Below are positions 32,321 to 48,271 of a DNA stretch of 64,000 nt, in pieces. The stretch lies in contig JAGKQI010000068.1 of the NCBI GenBank assembly GCA_018806915.1, forward strand, positions 1 to 64,000, in the 5' to 3' direction. Position numbers and translations under genes: made by a program. Position 1 is the first letter of the stretch; the number at the start of each line of letters is the position of its first letter. The notes beneath the pieces are model-generated. The model saw nothing but the letters and a program-made list of their open reading frames with translations. It was not told where the DNA came from and made no database searches. The stretch comes from Phytophthora colocasiae. Taxonomy: Eukaryota; Oomycota; Peronosporomycetes; Peronosporales; Peronosporaceae.

Positions 32321-33427
32321 AGTCCAGTGGAGAATGTCCGGACTCAAAGGCATCAAAACGGACTTCAGTCACAAAACGTAAATCCTATGTCCTAGATGGA
32401 TGGAATTAAACCCGTGGTTGGTATTTTGTGTTTCTGTAAACAAGAGATTATTATCCGTCGTTTAATCAACTCGTCAATAGCCTTGTGAATGCTGTGGATT
32501 CAGCCAGCGCACATATCTTGACTGGCCGATTATGGAACAGGAGACCAATTATTAGGATTCTGTACGAGTGAAAAACGTTTTGTTGGAACTGATGAACAGC
32601 GGGTATCACCTGATTCGGATAGCTCTTACAACCCCACTATTGGGTACCAGGCTGAAGCCTGGGGCCGTAGTTCGGAAGCGTTGATGCGTGTTTTTTGTGG
32701 AAGAAATAAAGATTGTACTGGGTCTCCACCTTGTTGCCTCCTTGGACTTCTTCGCCCTCAGGTCGTCCTCGTCGCCGCCGTCGCCCTTCTCGCCATCGTC
32801 GAAGCCAGAGGTAAATGACAAAGGTTCATTGAACGTCGTCCAGAGATTCACCTTGCTCCCGTACTCGTGAAACATCAGCGTTGCGAACTCCGCATAGTGT
32901 TGGATAATAATATCCGGATTAAGCCATCCTTGGGGTGAAAGCTCAGTGTGTAGATCCACAATGTTACAACGTCAGAATCGGTTCAATCCCGTTCGAGTTC
33001 AACTCGTCAATGAGTGAGTGGTAGAACGCGATACCCTCGGGGTTCGGACGCATCCCATGTAGTGCTGGGTCCCAATTCAGGGCACGTGACCAAGAAATGG
33101 AGAAGCGAAAGGTCTGGAGTCCCGTCATCAATTGGATATCATCCTTGTATCGGTGGTAGAAATCGTCGCCACATTAGAGAACTTTAGTTTTCGAGCAACT
33201 CGGAGGGTTACGGAACAAAAAACCGTACTTAGGAAGAGAATCTTGGTAAACTGTAACCTTTATTCCAAAATAATGCCAATTTCTTGGAATAAAAGCGAGG
33301 TCCAGTTATTCCAAGGAGTAAGTGCCTCCAAAACCTATATCTTTTGATAACCTTCTCATTATCATGCGAATCGTTGTTATGACAGAAAACGGGTCTCGTG
33401 GTTGCCTCCAATTTCTGAAAAGGAAAC

Positions 33428-34399
33428 ATGCGAGCGAGCTCGCTAGGCAAGCGAGCCAGCGTTGTGGCGCCCTTCCGGCCGCCTCAGAAGACGCGTGCGA
33501 TTGCATCAGAAGAGCAGACGGAAGAAGGCCTGAAGAAGGACGATTTGGCCGAGACTCAAGCTGCAGTGAGGGCTCCTGTCGTCGTGGAGACAGTCGTGGT
33601 CGCGTCAGATGACGACGGAGAAGGGGCTCGCGCTGAAGCTGCTGCTGATAAGAAGAAGCCCGCCAGCAACAAGAAGCAGCGCGTGTCTTACAAGACGAAA
33701 GAGGATTGCCTCGTGATGGAGGTGGTGCTCGGTGACAACGGGCTCTATAAAGAAGGAGGGGGATCAAAGACGGAGAGGTGGGTTGCCATTACGGACCGCG
33801 TGAAAGATGTCCTAGGCAAGGTTGTAGAGCCCGAAAGTCTGCGCAAGCACGTCGAACTTCTTCTAAAGAACCACCACAAGCTGATGGCCAAAGAGGCCAA
33901 GATGTCAGGTACAGCTTTCAATGCACAGTTTGGTACTTCTATCTAATACTTTGCACATGCAGGACGAGAGCCCAAGAAGACGGTGGATCAGACAGAGCTT
34001 GAGGGACTGATGAAGCGCTTCTCTTCACGCAAGGAAGCCGAAGATGTCGAAAAGGCCGAAAAGGCCGAAATCCGCGGCAAGAAACTCGAAGAAGATCGTG
34101 TTGGTGGCGAGGCGATTCGGGATGCTGCGATGAAAGGTGAGAAGAGGGAGAAAAAGAAGTCAAAGAAGGCGGAACAAGCCAAATCGAGGGGCAATCCACT
34201 TGGGTTTTTGAAGGAAATAAACGAGCAGTACTCGGCTCGTCGTGAGGCCGAGAATCGCGAGCGTCTCGAGCACGAAGCGCAGCTTCGTCAGCAGAACACT
34301 CGGTTTCAAGAGAAGCAGACCGAAATGCAACTACAAGTGGCCCAGTTGATGGCCTCTGCCGTCCAGGCGATGGCTAAGGCAGTTGAAAAACTCAACTAG
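33428..34399 (+). CDS. Harbinger second protein (Myb/SANT-like, coiled coil)
   Basis: Two exons, 33428-33908 and 33963-34399, join through a 54-base GT-AG intron (GTACAGC to CATGCAG, branch-like CTAATAC), giving 305 codons in one frame. Residues 75-165 are basic with a DNA-binding look (Tyr-Lys-Thr-Lys-Glu-Asp-Cys-Leu, Trp-Val-Ala-Ile-Thr-Asp-Arg-Val). The rest is Lys/Glu-rich and probably coiled coil. Harbinger elements usually encode such a protein, which assists nuclear import of the transposase and binding to the ends. The start is tentative because the frame is open upstream of ATG 33428 only briefly. The family assignment rests on position and composition. Confidence 0.65.
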
Positions 34400-34481
34400 T
34401 ACAGCGTCGTCGCTAACGCTACCAATTTTATTTTTTTTATTTACTCGAATACCAATTATCCGCTCTTTCTAGAGCGATATT

Positions 34482-35777
34482 TTACGCGTCAATTGGAAGG
34501 ATCTCGCGTTCATCATCACTACTTTCGAAATCGCTGCCTTCAGATTCATCACTGTTTTCACTTTCGCTGCTGCAGAAATCAGAGACACCGGACATGTCCG
34601 ATTCATCATCGAAAAATTCGTCGACATCATCAGATGGATAATCGGCTTCGTTGACGATTTCGTGATGTAGATCTGCTACGTAAGTCGACAGCGTCGGTAA
34701 TCGGCATCGAAAATACTTGCTCGTCTGGTTTCGACGGCGTACACAGGACAAACAGTTGGTGAAGAACGCAGCTACGACATACAGCACCGCAATTGGAGAC
34801 TTGTAAACTTTCATGTTGTTGAGGAGATCAAAAAATTTCCAGTAGCGTACAACCCAGCCAAAATTCCATTCCACAGCAACGCGAGCCTCACTTAAATCGC
34901 GATTAAAAGATCGCTGATCTTCTGTTAGCTCTGCATCGGCGTACGGAGTTATCAGCCAACTACGAAGCGGATAACCAAGGTCTCCATAAAGTACGAAACC
35001 AGGATGCACAGCCATGTGCTCTTCCGTTTGGCTAGCTCTCAGCATAAAACCATCATGTCGACGGCCCTCGTACAGACCAGCGAAAGACACGAACAAGCCG
35101 TTTGCCATGGTAACGCTCTGGAATTTAATTCCATGGCACTTCTTATGACCACTATAGGCTTGCTCATGAAAGCGAGTTGGACGACAGATACGCCTCACAG
35201 TCCCGTCAACAAATCCCACGCATCGCGTCAGCCGACCGACCTTCGCAAAAATGGCGTCTGCGGAGCGCTCTTTGTATCGCGCAACCATCCTATGATCAAA
35301 GTCCATTTTCGCCTTAACTTTATTGTACATCAAAGTTGCTGTGGTGTTCACTGCAGACGAAAGTACGGAGGCTTGACGCATGAACTCTGTTCTGAGGTCC
35401 TCCAGTCGGCTTGGGTATGCAAGCCGTCTCAGCAGCAGACAGAGTGCTTCTTGGCGAGGAATGGGACACATCTGAGACGTATAGATAGTTGCGGGTAGAT
35501 CAAACGCTTCCTCAAGCTGGAGGATTTCGTGAGGATAGAATCGAAAGCGAAGTCTGCACGTTTCAGGATCAATTTCAGCAAGCTGAAAGGGCTTCCTGGC
35601 CAGGCACACTCGATCTCCAATCGTACGCATGCATATAAAATGCGTGATATGCTCCATAGTCTCCTCGAAGTCCATCCCCATCGCCAACAGCGCAGCAAAA
35701 AGAAGTTGTAATTCGTCTTGCGTAGTGTCCAGTTGCATTTTGTTTGTTTGTCGCGCGTTCTGATGTGTGCGGCACAC
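34482..35777 (-). CDS. PIF/Harbinger transposase (DDE_Tnp_4 type)
   Basis: An uninterrupted 431-codon frame. The catalytic triad can be followed: Asp in CVGFVDGTVRRICRP, Asp in LYGDLGYPLRSWLITPY and Glu in ARVAVEWNFGWVVRYW. The first is followed by the His/Lys-containing AYSGHKKCHGIKFQ typical of this family. The C-terminus is a Ser/Asp/Glu-rich acidic tail. An alternative start at the 14th codon (Met-Gln-Leu-Asp) is possible. With an intact frame and matching ends this element may still be active. Confidence 0.9.
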   Translation of the reverse strand: MCRTHQNARQTNKMQLDTTQDELQLLFAALLAMGMDFEETMEHITHFICMRTIGDRVCLARKPFQLAEIDPETCRLRFRFYPHEILQLEEAFDLPATIYTSQMCPIPRQEALCLLLRRLAYPSRLEDLRTEFMRQASVLSSAVNTTATLMYNKVKAKMDFDHRMVARYKERSADAIFAKVGRLTRCVGFVDGTVRRICRPTRFHEQAYSGHKKCHGIKFQSVTMANGLFVSFAGLYEGRRHDGFMLRASQTEEHMAVHPGFVLYGDLGYPLRSWLITPYADAELTEDQRSFNRDLSEARVAVEWNFGWVVRYWKFFDLLNNMKVYKSPIAVLYVVAAFFTNCLSCVRRRNQTSKYFRCRLPTLSTYVADLHHEIVNEADYPSDDVDEFFDDESDMSGVSDFCSSESENSDESEGSDFESSDDEREILPIDA

Positions 35778-35939
35778 AAATCAGGGCACACAGCCTGATT
35801 TCTTATAGATGGTACCGTGGAACTCAAAATAAATTCCATTAAATTTACTCCTACGCCTACAGTTCATCTTTGTGAGCTTGGAATATCGCCTTGGAATAAC
35901 TCCTACCTATTCCACTTCCAGGACCGGCTCCGAAAACTA

Positions 35940-36331
<392 letters not shown>

Positions 36332-36353
36332 GGTTAACAGCCGCAGTTCGCTT

Positions 36354-37679
36354 ATGCTTGTGAGCACTCGAGGAAGTGTAGCTGCAGCAGCAGCCAACGA
36401 TGGAGGTCAAGCTAATGCCTCACCGCCCGCTGCTCCAGTCAGCACGAGTCAAGCACCGGTTACAGCCCCGCCTCTCGCACAGGCTATCCAAGCCACTAGT
36501 CAAGTTCCTGTGCGAGCCCCTACTCCCACGCAGGCTGCTCAAGCTCCAGTAAGCGCCACGGCACTTGACCCCGCCATCATCGCACAGATTGCCAGCGTCG
36601 GCCCCGCGCTTACCGCACTGGCAGCTGCCTTCAATGCAAATCAAGATGATGGCGGAAGTCAACATTCCCAGCCCCAGCCAGAACAAGAACCCAATCATGA
36701 TGAAGTGTCCGACAATGGCGCTGGTGAGAACAATAACGCCGCGCACGGGTAGAGTTCGGACAAGATCGACCTACGCAACATCAAGGTTGAACGGTTTGAT
36801 GGCACTGTAGCGACGGGAAACTTCGACGCCAAGGCTCGGGAGTTTTGTGAGGAGCTCGACGAACAGATCGACGATGCACAAGCGCTCGCAGGTCAAGTGT
36901 GGAGTGTGGACGTGAAGAAAGCAATATTCAAAATGTATCTCAAGGGCATGGCGCGCCGCTGGTATCGTGACTGGCGCGCCGCCAACCCCGCAGCCTCCTA
37001 CTCCGATGGCGCAAATGCGCTGATGTACGAGTTCAGACCGGTTCTTCTCGGCGTGGACATTACCGAGCGCATCAAGAAGGAAAGGAAGCGTTGGAATGAG
37101 ACTTACAGAGAGTTCGCCGACCGGCTGCTCCAAATGGCGGATGCACTAGAAGGTGGAAAGGCAGTTCCTGCGAACGCACGCCATGCCCTAGTCGCCTTCG
37201 TGAGAAACGCATACCCTAAGTTCACGGACTTTCTGGAGACAAAGGTCAGTCTCGAAGCCGACAAGCCCGAAGACCAACTGAAGACGGCGGTGGCAGCGTT
37301 GGCACGCAAAGCAGAAACCGACGGACGCCTTCCGGACCGAAGAAAGACGAAAGTCACGCAGCCAGCCGCTATGACGCCAAAGAACAAGACCACAAAGCCC
37401 GCGAGCAATAAGTCTCAGCAAACGACAATGAAGAACGCCAAAAACCCGAAGAAACGTCCTGCGGAAGCCCTAGCCCAAGCCGTGGTTGTGGAGCGGAAAA
37501 AGAAGCCGAAGGCAACCAATGTAAACTCCAAGAGCTCGTTCAAGTGCTACGAGTGCGGCGCTACGGGCCACACCGCTGATTTCTGCCGCACGTACTTGCA
37601 GGGCAACAAGAACGGTGAGTTTGGAAAAGGCACGGCACTTAACGCAGAAGCCGAGGAAGAGAGTGAGAACGATGAATGA
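36354..37679 (+). pseudogene. Copia gag with one zinc knuckle
   Basis: The frame starts at ATG 36354, just after the LTR. It encodes an Ala/Pro/Gln-rich N-terminus, stops at TAG 36750-36752, and continues in the same frame to TGA 37677. The second part has the gag core (MARRWYRDWRAANP) and a CX2CX4HX4C knuckle, CYECGATGHTADFC, preceded by a Lys-rich stretch. The TAG is either a mutation or a readthrough site. Confidence 0.85.
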
Positions 37680-40785
<3,106 letters not shown>

Positions 40786-40804
40786 ACGTGCTCGTGCGCT
40801 GCTT

Positions 40805-40814
40805 GTGGGGGAGG
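40805..40814 (+). other. Copia polypurine tract
   Basis: GTGGGGGAGG lies immediately before the 3' LTR. Confidence 0.7.
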
Positions 40815-41041
40815 TGTTGTTCGTGGGCAGACGATGTGCAAGCAGCGCACTGTAGGTCAGCTGCCAGGTGTGGCGATCAGCAGTTGCGCAAGATACCTCT
40901 CCCTGGACGACAACACTAGGCGAGGTTTCCCAGGTGATGTGTGTAGAAGTTTGTGCGTTTTCCAACTATCCGTATAAATCGAGCTCACTCTGTGATTTGC
41001 GTTCGACCGAGAAGACCCTCCCTGTGTTCGTGTTTCCTACA
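40815..41041 (+). repeat. Copia 3' LTR
   Basis: Same ends and length as the 5' LTR. The differences seen are GACGAC/GACGAG, GGTTTC/GGTCTC and TTTCCA/TTTCTA. Confidence 0.93.
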
Positions 41042-41575
41042 AGGCGGAAGCACCAGGTCACGCCCGGGTAGAATTTGCCCTAGCCATTGTACGGGGTCTC
41101 CACCTTGTCGCCCTCCTTGGACTTCAGGTCGTCGCCGTTGCCGTCGCCATCGCCCTTCTTGCCGATAACCGGATCCGTACGGCCGCTAGAACGCCTTCGG
41201 GTCGTCGCTATCACCGCCGCCGCTTCTCTTTGTCGATCATTCTCTCCTGTCCCGTTCTTTTCCGATTCAGGTTGCTCGAATGCCAATGTCGGTCGAAGGT
41301 CGTACGATCACACGAAGCCCGCGTGGTCTACTAAGTTAGTAACGGAAATTCCCGATTAATACCCTCTACCCGAATTGGTACCAGGCTGAAGCCTGGGGTG
41401 CGTAGTTCGAAGAAATTGTTTTTTTTATTGCAGCAGTCGTCCACCAGAAATCATTGGTGCGTGCTATTTTGAAATCATTCTAGCAAGCTGAAATACATAA
41501 CCGGCAAATGGATTGACTTACAGCGCGCGTGGTCCGTGAACGTACGAAATCTTGGTGTAAGCCATCTTCGCTCAG

Positions 41576-43288
41576 ATGAGTTATCATCGTTGGTGGGATG
41601 AAAGGGCTACTGGACCAGTAGTACTGGTATCATCGGATTCTGAACAAGGAGATACGTCACCGAAAGTGTCAATGGTAAAAGTATCCAGACTTCACAGGAG
41701 CTTGACTTGGCCCGCCGTCAGACAAACACCCGTGAACGAGCTGTCATCGAGATTTAATGTCTTTAGCTTGGGTATGTCAAAGATTTTACGCGGACAGGAA
41801 GCCCAAAAAGCTGGCGATGCCTCTAATGAAAACCAGTAGCTTGTATCCGAGCGACACTTGCACCAAACCCGTACCAATAGCGAAATTGACCGAAGCAATT
41901 GGCAGAGAAGACTCCGATCTATTCCTCCTCTCCAAACACGTGGATGATCACAGGGGCCACAAGTGCAAACCAAACAGAGTGCGTAACATCAGTCATAGCC
42001 ACCACAAAAACATTAAAGCCAGGGGAACTGATCCACGCCATTGCCGTGTAGAGAGAACTGGCGGGGTAGTGGAGATCACGAGAACCCACACGACGCCTAT
42101 CTTGTGCACATGAAGGGCAACCCCCAAGCCCATACAGGGTTGTGAAAAATAAGATTGTTATTTAATTGGGCTCCAAGACTCGGGTCAATCAATAATTTGT
42201 TTATTGCAATTTTGTTTTCAATCATATCATCGAGCTCTGATTGGTAGAAAACCACCTAACCGTAACCTTAACCCAAACCCCTTGACGCTCGCTAAAGCTT
42301 TGCGAGAACTTTAACTACACCGCTTTCAAAGCGTGGCGCTTTAACGACGATGGCTTGTGGGCTGAGGTATTTCGCAGTTAGTGTGAACTCCTTCGTAATG
42401 GCATCAAACAGACACCGCACGTCCAATATAGTCGCATGTTTGGGTCTTGCAGAAAATTGCAAAGTGAGGAGACTGCTGGAGTGTCGAGCGCTACCTCAGA
42501 GCTGTCTCGTCGAAGTTATTTACGTCGTACAGGCCCAGAAGACCACGGCTTGCTCATTATTGATGCGTTAAGAGTACTCAAGTAGCTCGTGACTTCACGA
42601 TAACGTGCAGAACGCAAGCTAAACGCCACAGTGAAATGGAGGATTATTTGGACGTGATTGAGACCTCGCTCAATCAATAGTGTGTTTTAATTAAATTATT
42701 TGAAAGTCAAATTGTTTTTTTCACAAACCTGAGCCCATACGTATCCTACCACATTGTAGAGCAGATCAGCCGGCCACCAGCCACGCTAACCCCGTGGTTG
42801 TAGGCGTCTTGCTCCTCGTTGCGCGGGTTGCAACTGTACGCGTTTTCGGATACTCCACTGTACACTTCCAAGCCAAAGTATTGACTTTTGTTGCTGTTGT
42901 AAGCGATGTAGCCGCACTAGACGAAAAAAAAGGTCACCCAGTAGATCCCAAATACAGTCGGGAGTGTGCGAATTCCGTGGTAAACAGAGGCGAACGCGTG
43001 CTTCACTCTCGTACATGACGATACAGCATCGACGGAACTCGGTGACAACGGGATTTCTTTCGCGAAGACCACAGCGACTCCAATGCGATTGAACATAGTC
43101 ACAGGCAACATCCCCATGAACCAGTGCAATGTCTTATAATCAGCTCCGTATCGAGCGATCAGAATCGCTCCACTGTGGCCCACGCCTGACCGAGAGCTCC
43201 GCCCGTAGTCTGTCGGTCTCCAGCGAAAATTTCTATCCAAAGTTGCTGGAACGTAACAAGGCATCAGCCTTCTCCTGTTACTCATCAC
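41576..43288 (-). other. Unidentified decayed coding relics in P2
   Basis: Near-identical copy of 24722-26435. Minus-strand frames at 43288-42917 and 41973-41692, and plus-strand frames at 41576-41839 and 41757-42113, have no recognised product. The hAT-type MITE splits the block. Confidence 0.25.
42135..42731. mobile_element. hAT-type MITE (597 bases), U2 copy
   Basis: Left end CAGGGTTGTGAAAAA is intact and the right end is slightly altered (CACAAACCTG). The 8-base duplication AGCCCATA lies at 42127-42134 and 42732-42739. Same locus as 25281-25879. Confidence 0.85.
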
Positions 43289-43560
43289 GGCTTGTAGCTA
43301 CCAGAGGTACCTTGCCCCATTCCTTCCAACGTTGTTCTAAATGCGGTAAATTTGCTGTAACGTCGTAAAGTTGTTTGAAGGTTGCAGGTTCCCCGAAGGT
43401 TGTTCGATCACAAACGCGCCGCACTACCCCCTACAATAGTTCTTCGAACTACGAATAGTGCCCTCCGAGGGAACCCGATAGTAACCTTCTACACAAGTGA
43501 CCATTCCAGCGCCAGCAATTCACTAGCACTGTCTACAGATGAGCAACGCACATTCAGCAA

Positions 43561-43945
43561 AATGCCGTCAAGAATTCCCATGACATTGGCATCTACAAGA
43601 CGTTCAAAAACCTACTCTTCATGGAGATCATTGCGTGGAAGGAGAGCGACAGGGTCGAGCACACTCGCTTCGGCAACCTGCGTATGCCGTCGGTAGCTGT
43701 AGTTTGTGAGTGGGTAAGAAAGGCATGGCAGATACTACTGTCATCAACTCCGTCGCTGCTGCTGGCTTTACAGACAGCTACAGTACCTGGACTGGCATAT
43801 TGAAAAGCACGACGTCTACGATGAGCGATTCCGTACAAGCTGGGAAGCCGCTGACGAAGATCACGAGGACCCTGAGAACGTAGGAAACTTTAATCTCGAC
43901 GAGCTGCATGATGCTCTTGATGATACTGCCCTGATCGACGAGTAA
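43561..43945 (+). pseudogene. pogo-like transposase C-terminal tail (P2)
   Basis: The same 385-base segment as 26708-27092, including the one-base shift after VVCEWVRKAW. Here the Trp codon in AGCTGGGAAGCC is intact. It ends at TAA 43943 with the same 21-base tandem repeat. Confidence 0.5.
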
Positions 43946-44288
43946 CCTTTCGGCAATACAGAGTAACCTTTCGGCAATACAGAGTAACCTTTTGGATTTT
44001 GGGAGGGTACTATTAAATAGTGCCCGGGGTATTAACTCCTTCGTTACCACGGTCTGTACGGTACAGATTAGTCGTTCTAGTACTCTGTACTGTACAGATT
44101 AGTTAGAATCCATACTTTAATCAAGTTCAGCATACAAAGAGCAATACAATCGTGTGCTCCAAGTGTTGTTGGGAAGCTCGGAGGGATAATTCATAGTGGA
44201 ACTTGTAGTGATTCATTTCCGCCTTGAGGTCCAACTTGGACTCCAAGACCTCTCCCTTCATTTTGAAAGAAGATCCGCAACTACTAAC

Positions 44289-47200
44289 ATGGCCGAGTTG
44301 AGTTTCAACACGATTTGGTCGCGCCTCAAGGCTCGAGGTTGGCGCCATCAGAACAAGGGTATCGAAATGCAAACACGTTACTACACGCCAACCGGATGGA
44401 AGAACAGGAAAAACGCAGTGCGTCAAACGGATTACTTCCTTGGAGAAACGGAACTGCTACTAAACGTCCCAGACAGTGGTGGGGGTCTATTTGATATTGA
44501 AACCAAAAATAAAACATCTAAGCCTTCATGTTGTGACTAGAGATTGAAGCGCCTATATTGAAGCGCCGGAAGAAGAGAAGGGAGACTGTAACTGCTCGCG
44601 GCAATGTACAGGTTGAAGAAACAGCGCCAATTGTGGTCGATACTGACTACTATGCGGAGGAGAAGGAAGCGACAAATAGAACTCCCCCTGACGTCTACAC
44701 AGAAGAAAAGGAAGATCTCGTTCTCGTTGCTGCTGACACCTACGCAGAGGAAAAGCCGGTACCAGCTCTGGCGATGCTAGCTGCATCTATTGAAGAAGCA
44801 AAACCAACATCGTCTTTGGTTTGTTGCGACTTTGCAGAGGAGAAAGATTCATCTGTACCTTAGGATATCACTGGCGCTACAGACGATAGGCAAATGACAC
44901 AGACAATAGCGAAAAGCCACACCCACACATCCCGAGCCCAACGCCCGCGTGTTCGCATGCCAACGGCACAAACACTAACGACTCGCCGAACCGCTGTACA
45001 TCAATCCTCACCAGCTTTTACACCGCGAACTCGAGTTCGATCTCGACGACGCCTTGTGGTGGCATCCCCTGGGTTGACCCAGCCTTCACGAGTAACCTCA
45101 CCCACTTCTACTGGACATTATTCGGGTACTACACAATCTACAAGAACGGCAGAAGAAAGTGGTAGGGAAGCCGGCAGTGAAAGCGAAGGATTTCTATCAT
45201 CTGGTGATGAAGAAGCCTTTGCGGTCAATGATTGTCCAAGTGATGATGATATTGTTTTCAGCCGCAGTGGCGCTGATACTACTGAGGTTGGTGTGGCAAG
45301 TGATAGAACTGATGGGCGACATGACAATGATGCTGAAAATGGCGACATTGGTCAGAATGATGATGGAACTCACAACACTCAGACAAGACATAATACCGCG
45401 CATGAGGGGCTGTCAAACGAAGAGTTGGCGGATCTAGCAGCTTATGGTTGGGATACTTTCGATGAGAGAGGAAGTATGGTCAATCAATTCATTATCAAGC
45501 CGCTTACTAATTGTTTTCTACGTATTATAATAGGCCGTCACGTTCGAATGGATGCAGTCGAACTTGAAGACTGCGCAGCAGAGCCAACAGAGTTGACACG
45601 TCGTATCGGATTGAGCAAGGAGCACCTATTTTTTCTGATAATGAGGAAATCGTTGTGGATAAAGATAGCTGATGAGTCTAACCGTTATTTTCGACAGCTG
45701 CGAGGCTACTCCCCAGCACAATGGTCTACACGCAACCAGCGAATTCGGAGGACAAACCCTTCGTACCGAGGACAAAGCCCAAGACAAATAGAGCGCGAGA
45801 TGCGAGGCGTGAAAGAGATTCAACCACATGAGCTCGTAAATTTTGTTGGGTTGCTCATTGCACGGTCTCTTTGTATGCACCGTGGCAGACTGGGGAAACA
45901 TTGGGCAGTTGACGGGACTGGAGCAGTGCCCAAAGGAACGTTTGGGAGGTTTATGGCAAGACACCGCTTCGAAGAAATTATTCGATACTTACATTTTAGC
46001 GACAATGAATCGGTTGAAGCGTCTCGCATGAAGACCTGGAAAATCCAACCTGTTCAAGATGCTTTGAATGAGGCCTTTCTTGCTGCTATGTCGACGGGCC
46101 GCAGCATTTCCTTTGACGAAGCCGTAATTCCGATGCGCAGTAGATATAACCCTGTCCGACAGTTTATGATGGCAAAACCGCACAAATGGGGTACTAAACT
46201 CTACATGACGTGCGACGCAAAGACTGGATACTGCTACAGGTAAACTCGAGTTTCAAAAATGCATTTATACGTGTACTTGGTGCTAATACATTATGGTTTG
46301 CTGCACAGGGCTGAAGTTTATCAAGGGAAAACGGCAAGTGATCGCAAAACGTTGAGGATTGGTCCAAATACCGTCTTGAGAAATATGGATCCTGTTCTAC
46401 AAGGTGCAACCAACCGTTTGATAGTGACCGATCGCTTCTATTCAAGCGTTCTCTTGTCTACAATTCTTCTCGAGCGACGTCTCTACCACGTGGGGACGAT
46501 ACGAACTGATAGCAGAGGCTTTTGCAAGGGTATCCTATATCCTAAAGGCCGCCGGTCCGCAAGCATCCAGCGTGGGTGTATCGATTGGCAAGATCTCGCA
46601 AGTTCCCTAACATGGTCATGGCGGCATGGATGGACAACCAGCCTGTTTATTTCGTTGCAACGGGGTGTTCGACTGCACCGACAACATTGGGAAGGCGTGA
46701 CGGACCCGTCATCAAGCAGGTTCCAGCTCCCCAATTGATCAAAGACTACAACGAATTGATGGGTGGAGTTGATCGTCACGATCAACTCCGGCTTCAGCGG
46801 TTTTCCATCCAAATGGCTGTCCGGCTGAAGAAGTACTACCACGCAATATTTTTGGGGTTAGTGGACATGGCTTTAGTGAACATGTATCTACTCTACAAGT
46901 CCCTGCATTTACGCATGTGGCCAGAGAAACCCACCCCGGATCGGTATAAGTTTCTCGAAGGACTTCAATCTGTGCTTTTGGACGTTGGCCCAAGTGACTT
47001 TGAAGGTGATACAAGCGTGGAAGCGCTGGGGTTGCAGCCGGCAGAACACTCTGTCACAGCGCATTCGATCGTTCACGAGAGCCACCAGCTGGTACAAGTC
47101 GAAGTGTTTCGACATGTCCGCGATGGCGAAAAAGATATCAAGAAACGGCGACAGTACAGTTGTAAGGTCTGCTCAATGCTGCGGCGTCGTTTGAACAAGT

Positions 47201-47448
47201 CGGTTTGGGAAACGACTTACTACTGTCGAACCTGTTCGGAAGTCCATGGCGGTAGCCGCATCTACCTTTGCAAAAAGGTTCGCCAGCACGACCCAAACGG
47301 CCCAACAAACGGAGCTACTTGCAGCCAAATCTGGCATCTATTGTGGCGCAGCGGAACAAAGATTCCCGATGGTCTCCACTACAGACGACGTGCCATCGAG
47401 CACAGCGATGGCCTGAATTCTGGAGTTAGTAGCAATAGCGATAGTTGA
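44289..47448 (+). pseudogene. piggyBac transposase 1, interrupted
   Basis: The N-terminal piece from ATG 44289 has a conserved module (IWSRLKARGW, YYTPTGW, DYFLGETELL) also found in piggyBac 2. Then comes a 44558-46239 frame with a TAG at 44861 and acidic Tyr-Ala-Glu-Glu-Lys repeats. The catalytic domain has Asp in SFDEAVIPMRS. After an intron (46240-46308) come Asp in LIVTDRFYSSVLL and Asp in LMGGVDRHDQLRLQ. The C-terminus is a Cys-rich zinc finger (CKVCSMLRR, YYCRTCSEV). A frameshift near 46590 and the stop near 44540 inactivate it. Confidence 0.85.
46240..46308 (+). other. Intron in piggyBac transposase 1
   Basis: GTAAACTCG to GCTGCACAG, 69 bases, with the branch-like site TGCTAATAC. Splicing joins AspAlaLysThrGlyTyrCysTyrArg to AlaGluValTyr in phase. 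piggyBac 2 has a donor at the same codon (52899). Confidence 0.75.
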
Positions 47449-48271
47449 AGCCGATGTAGCGGTTGAGCATGCTGATGTGTACCGTATTTGAGATCTCATA
47501 GTTCAGACCCCAGGGTTTTGAAGTTGTATTGTTGTAAAATGTACAAGAGCCGTACAGGTACCGACACGTCTCTAAAACTACTGCATCATGGAGCTCTATT
47601 ACTCGTAGTTTGTGCTCGTACGATACTGCACCACGTTTGAATTGCTTAGGAGCTTTACCGATGCCCGTCGTCCTCGTCCTTCCTTCCTTCCGGCCGCGGC
47701 CCCATGGTGCTTTTCTCGAAGTGAGCGCCCTGTTTTTGAGAGTTTTGAACTATTTTTACGCTACGAATTATGAGATCTCAATTGCTGATGTGGACTGAAC
47801 AACGTTGCTGATTGGCTATTACACGGTGCGAACTATGAGATCTCTCTGAACTATGAGATCTCAAATACGGTACATGTATGCAAATCGGAGACTGAGCTGG
47901 AAAATAGTGAATGTATGTCTTGAGCGTATAAACAAGAAATACTGAGGTACATCAAAGTACGACAGGGAATCGCGTAGCCGGGGACCGTGTCCTGGCAATA
48001 CCCCTGTCTGATCTTTTAGGATCACCAACTCTCGTGTCACACCATGTCTTGTACAGGTTAGCTTCAAAAATTAACAGCCTCGTACGCTGTACTAGCTAGT
48101 TTTGTGCGATGTAGGAGGGCAGTAGCTGCTTTTGCGGAGTTTGAGTGAATACAAATTTCTAGTCATTACTACTCTGTGCCGTACCGACGTAGAACGGCGA
48201 TTTAGTTGGTAACGAAGGAGTTAATCGGGAATTTCCGTTAGTACTAACGATAGTTCTTCGAACTACGAATT

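Larger units (their letters stand above)
44036..48220 (+). mobile_element. piggyBac element 1 (4.2 kb) in TTAA
   Basis: TTAA is present at 44032-44035 and 48221-48224, single in U1 (near 27178). The ends are perfect 14-base inverted repeats, CTCCTTCGTTACCA. It inserted in P2 close to its right end. Beyond the transposase (after 47448) about 770 bases hold no gene but several AACTATGAGATCTCA-type repeats (near 47770, 47830 and 47850). Confidence 0.95.
41342..48238 (+). mobile_element. pogo-like DNA transposon P2, interrupted by piggyBac 1
   Basis: Flanked by TA (41340-41341 and 48239-48240) with inverted ends ACGGAAATTCCCGATTAAT and ATTAATCGGGAATTTCCGT. Apart from the 4.2 kb piggyBac insertion it is collinear with 24505-27196 of P1. 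Confidence 0.65.
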
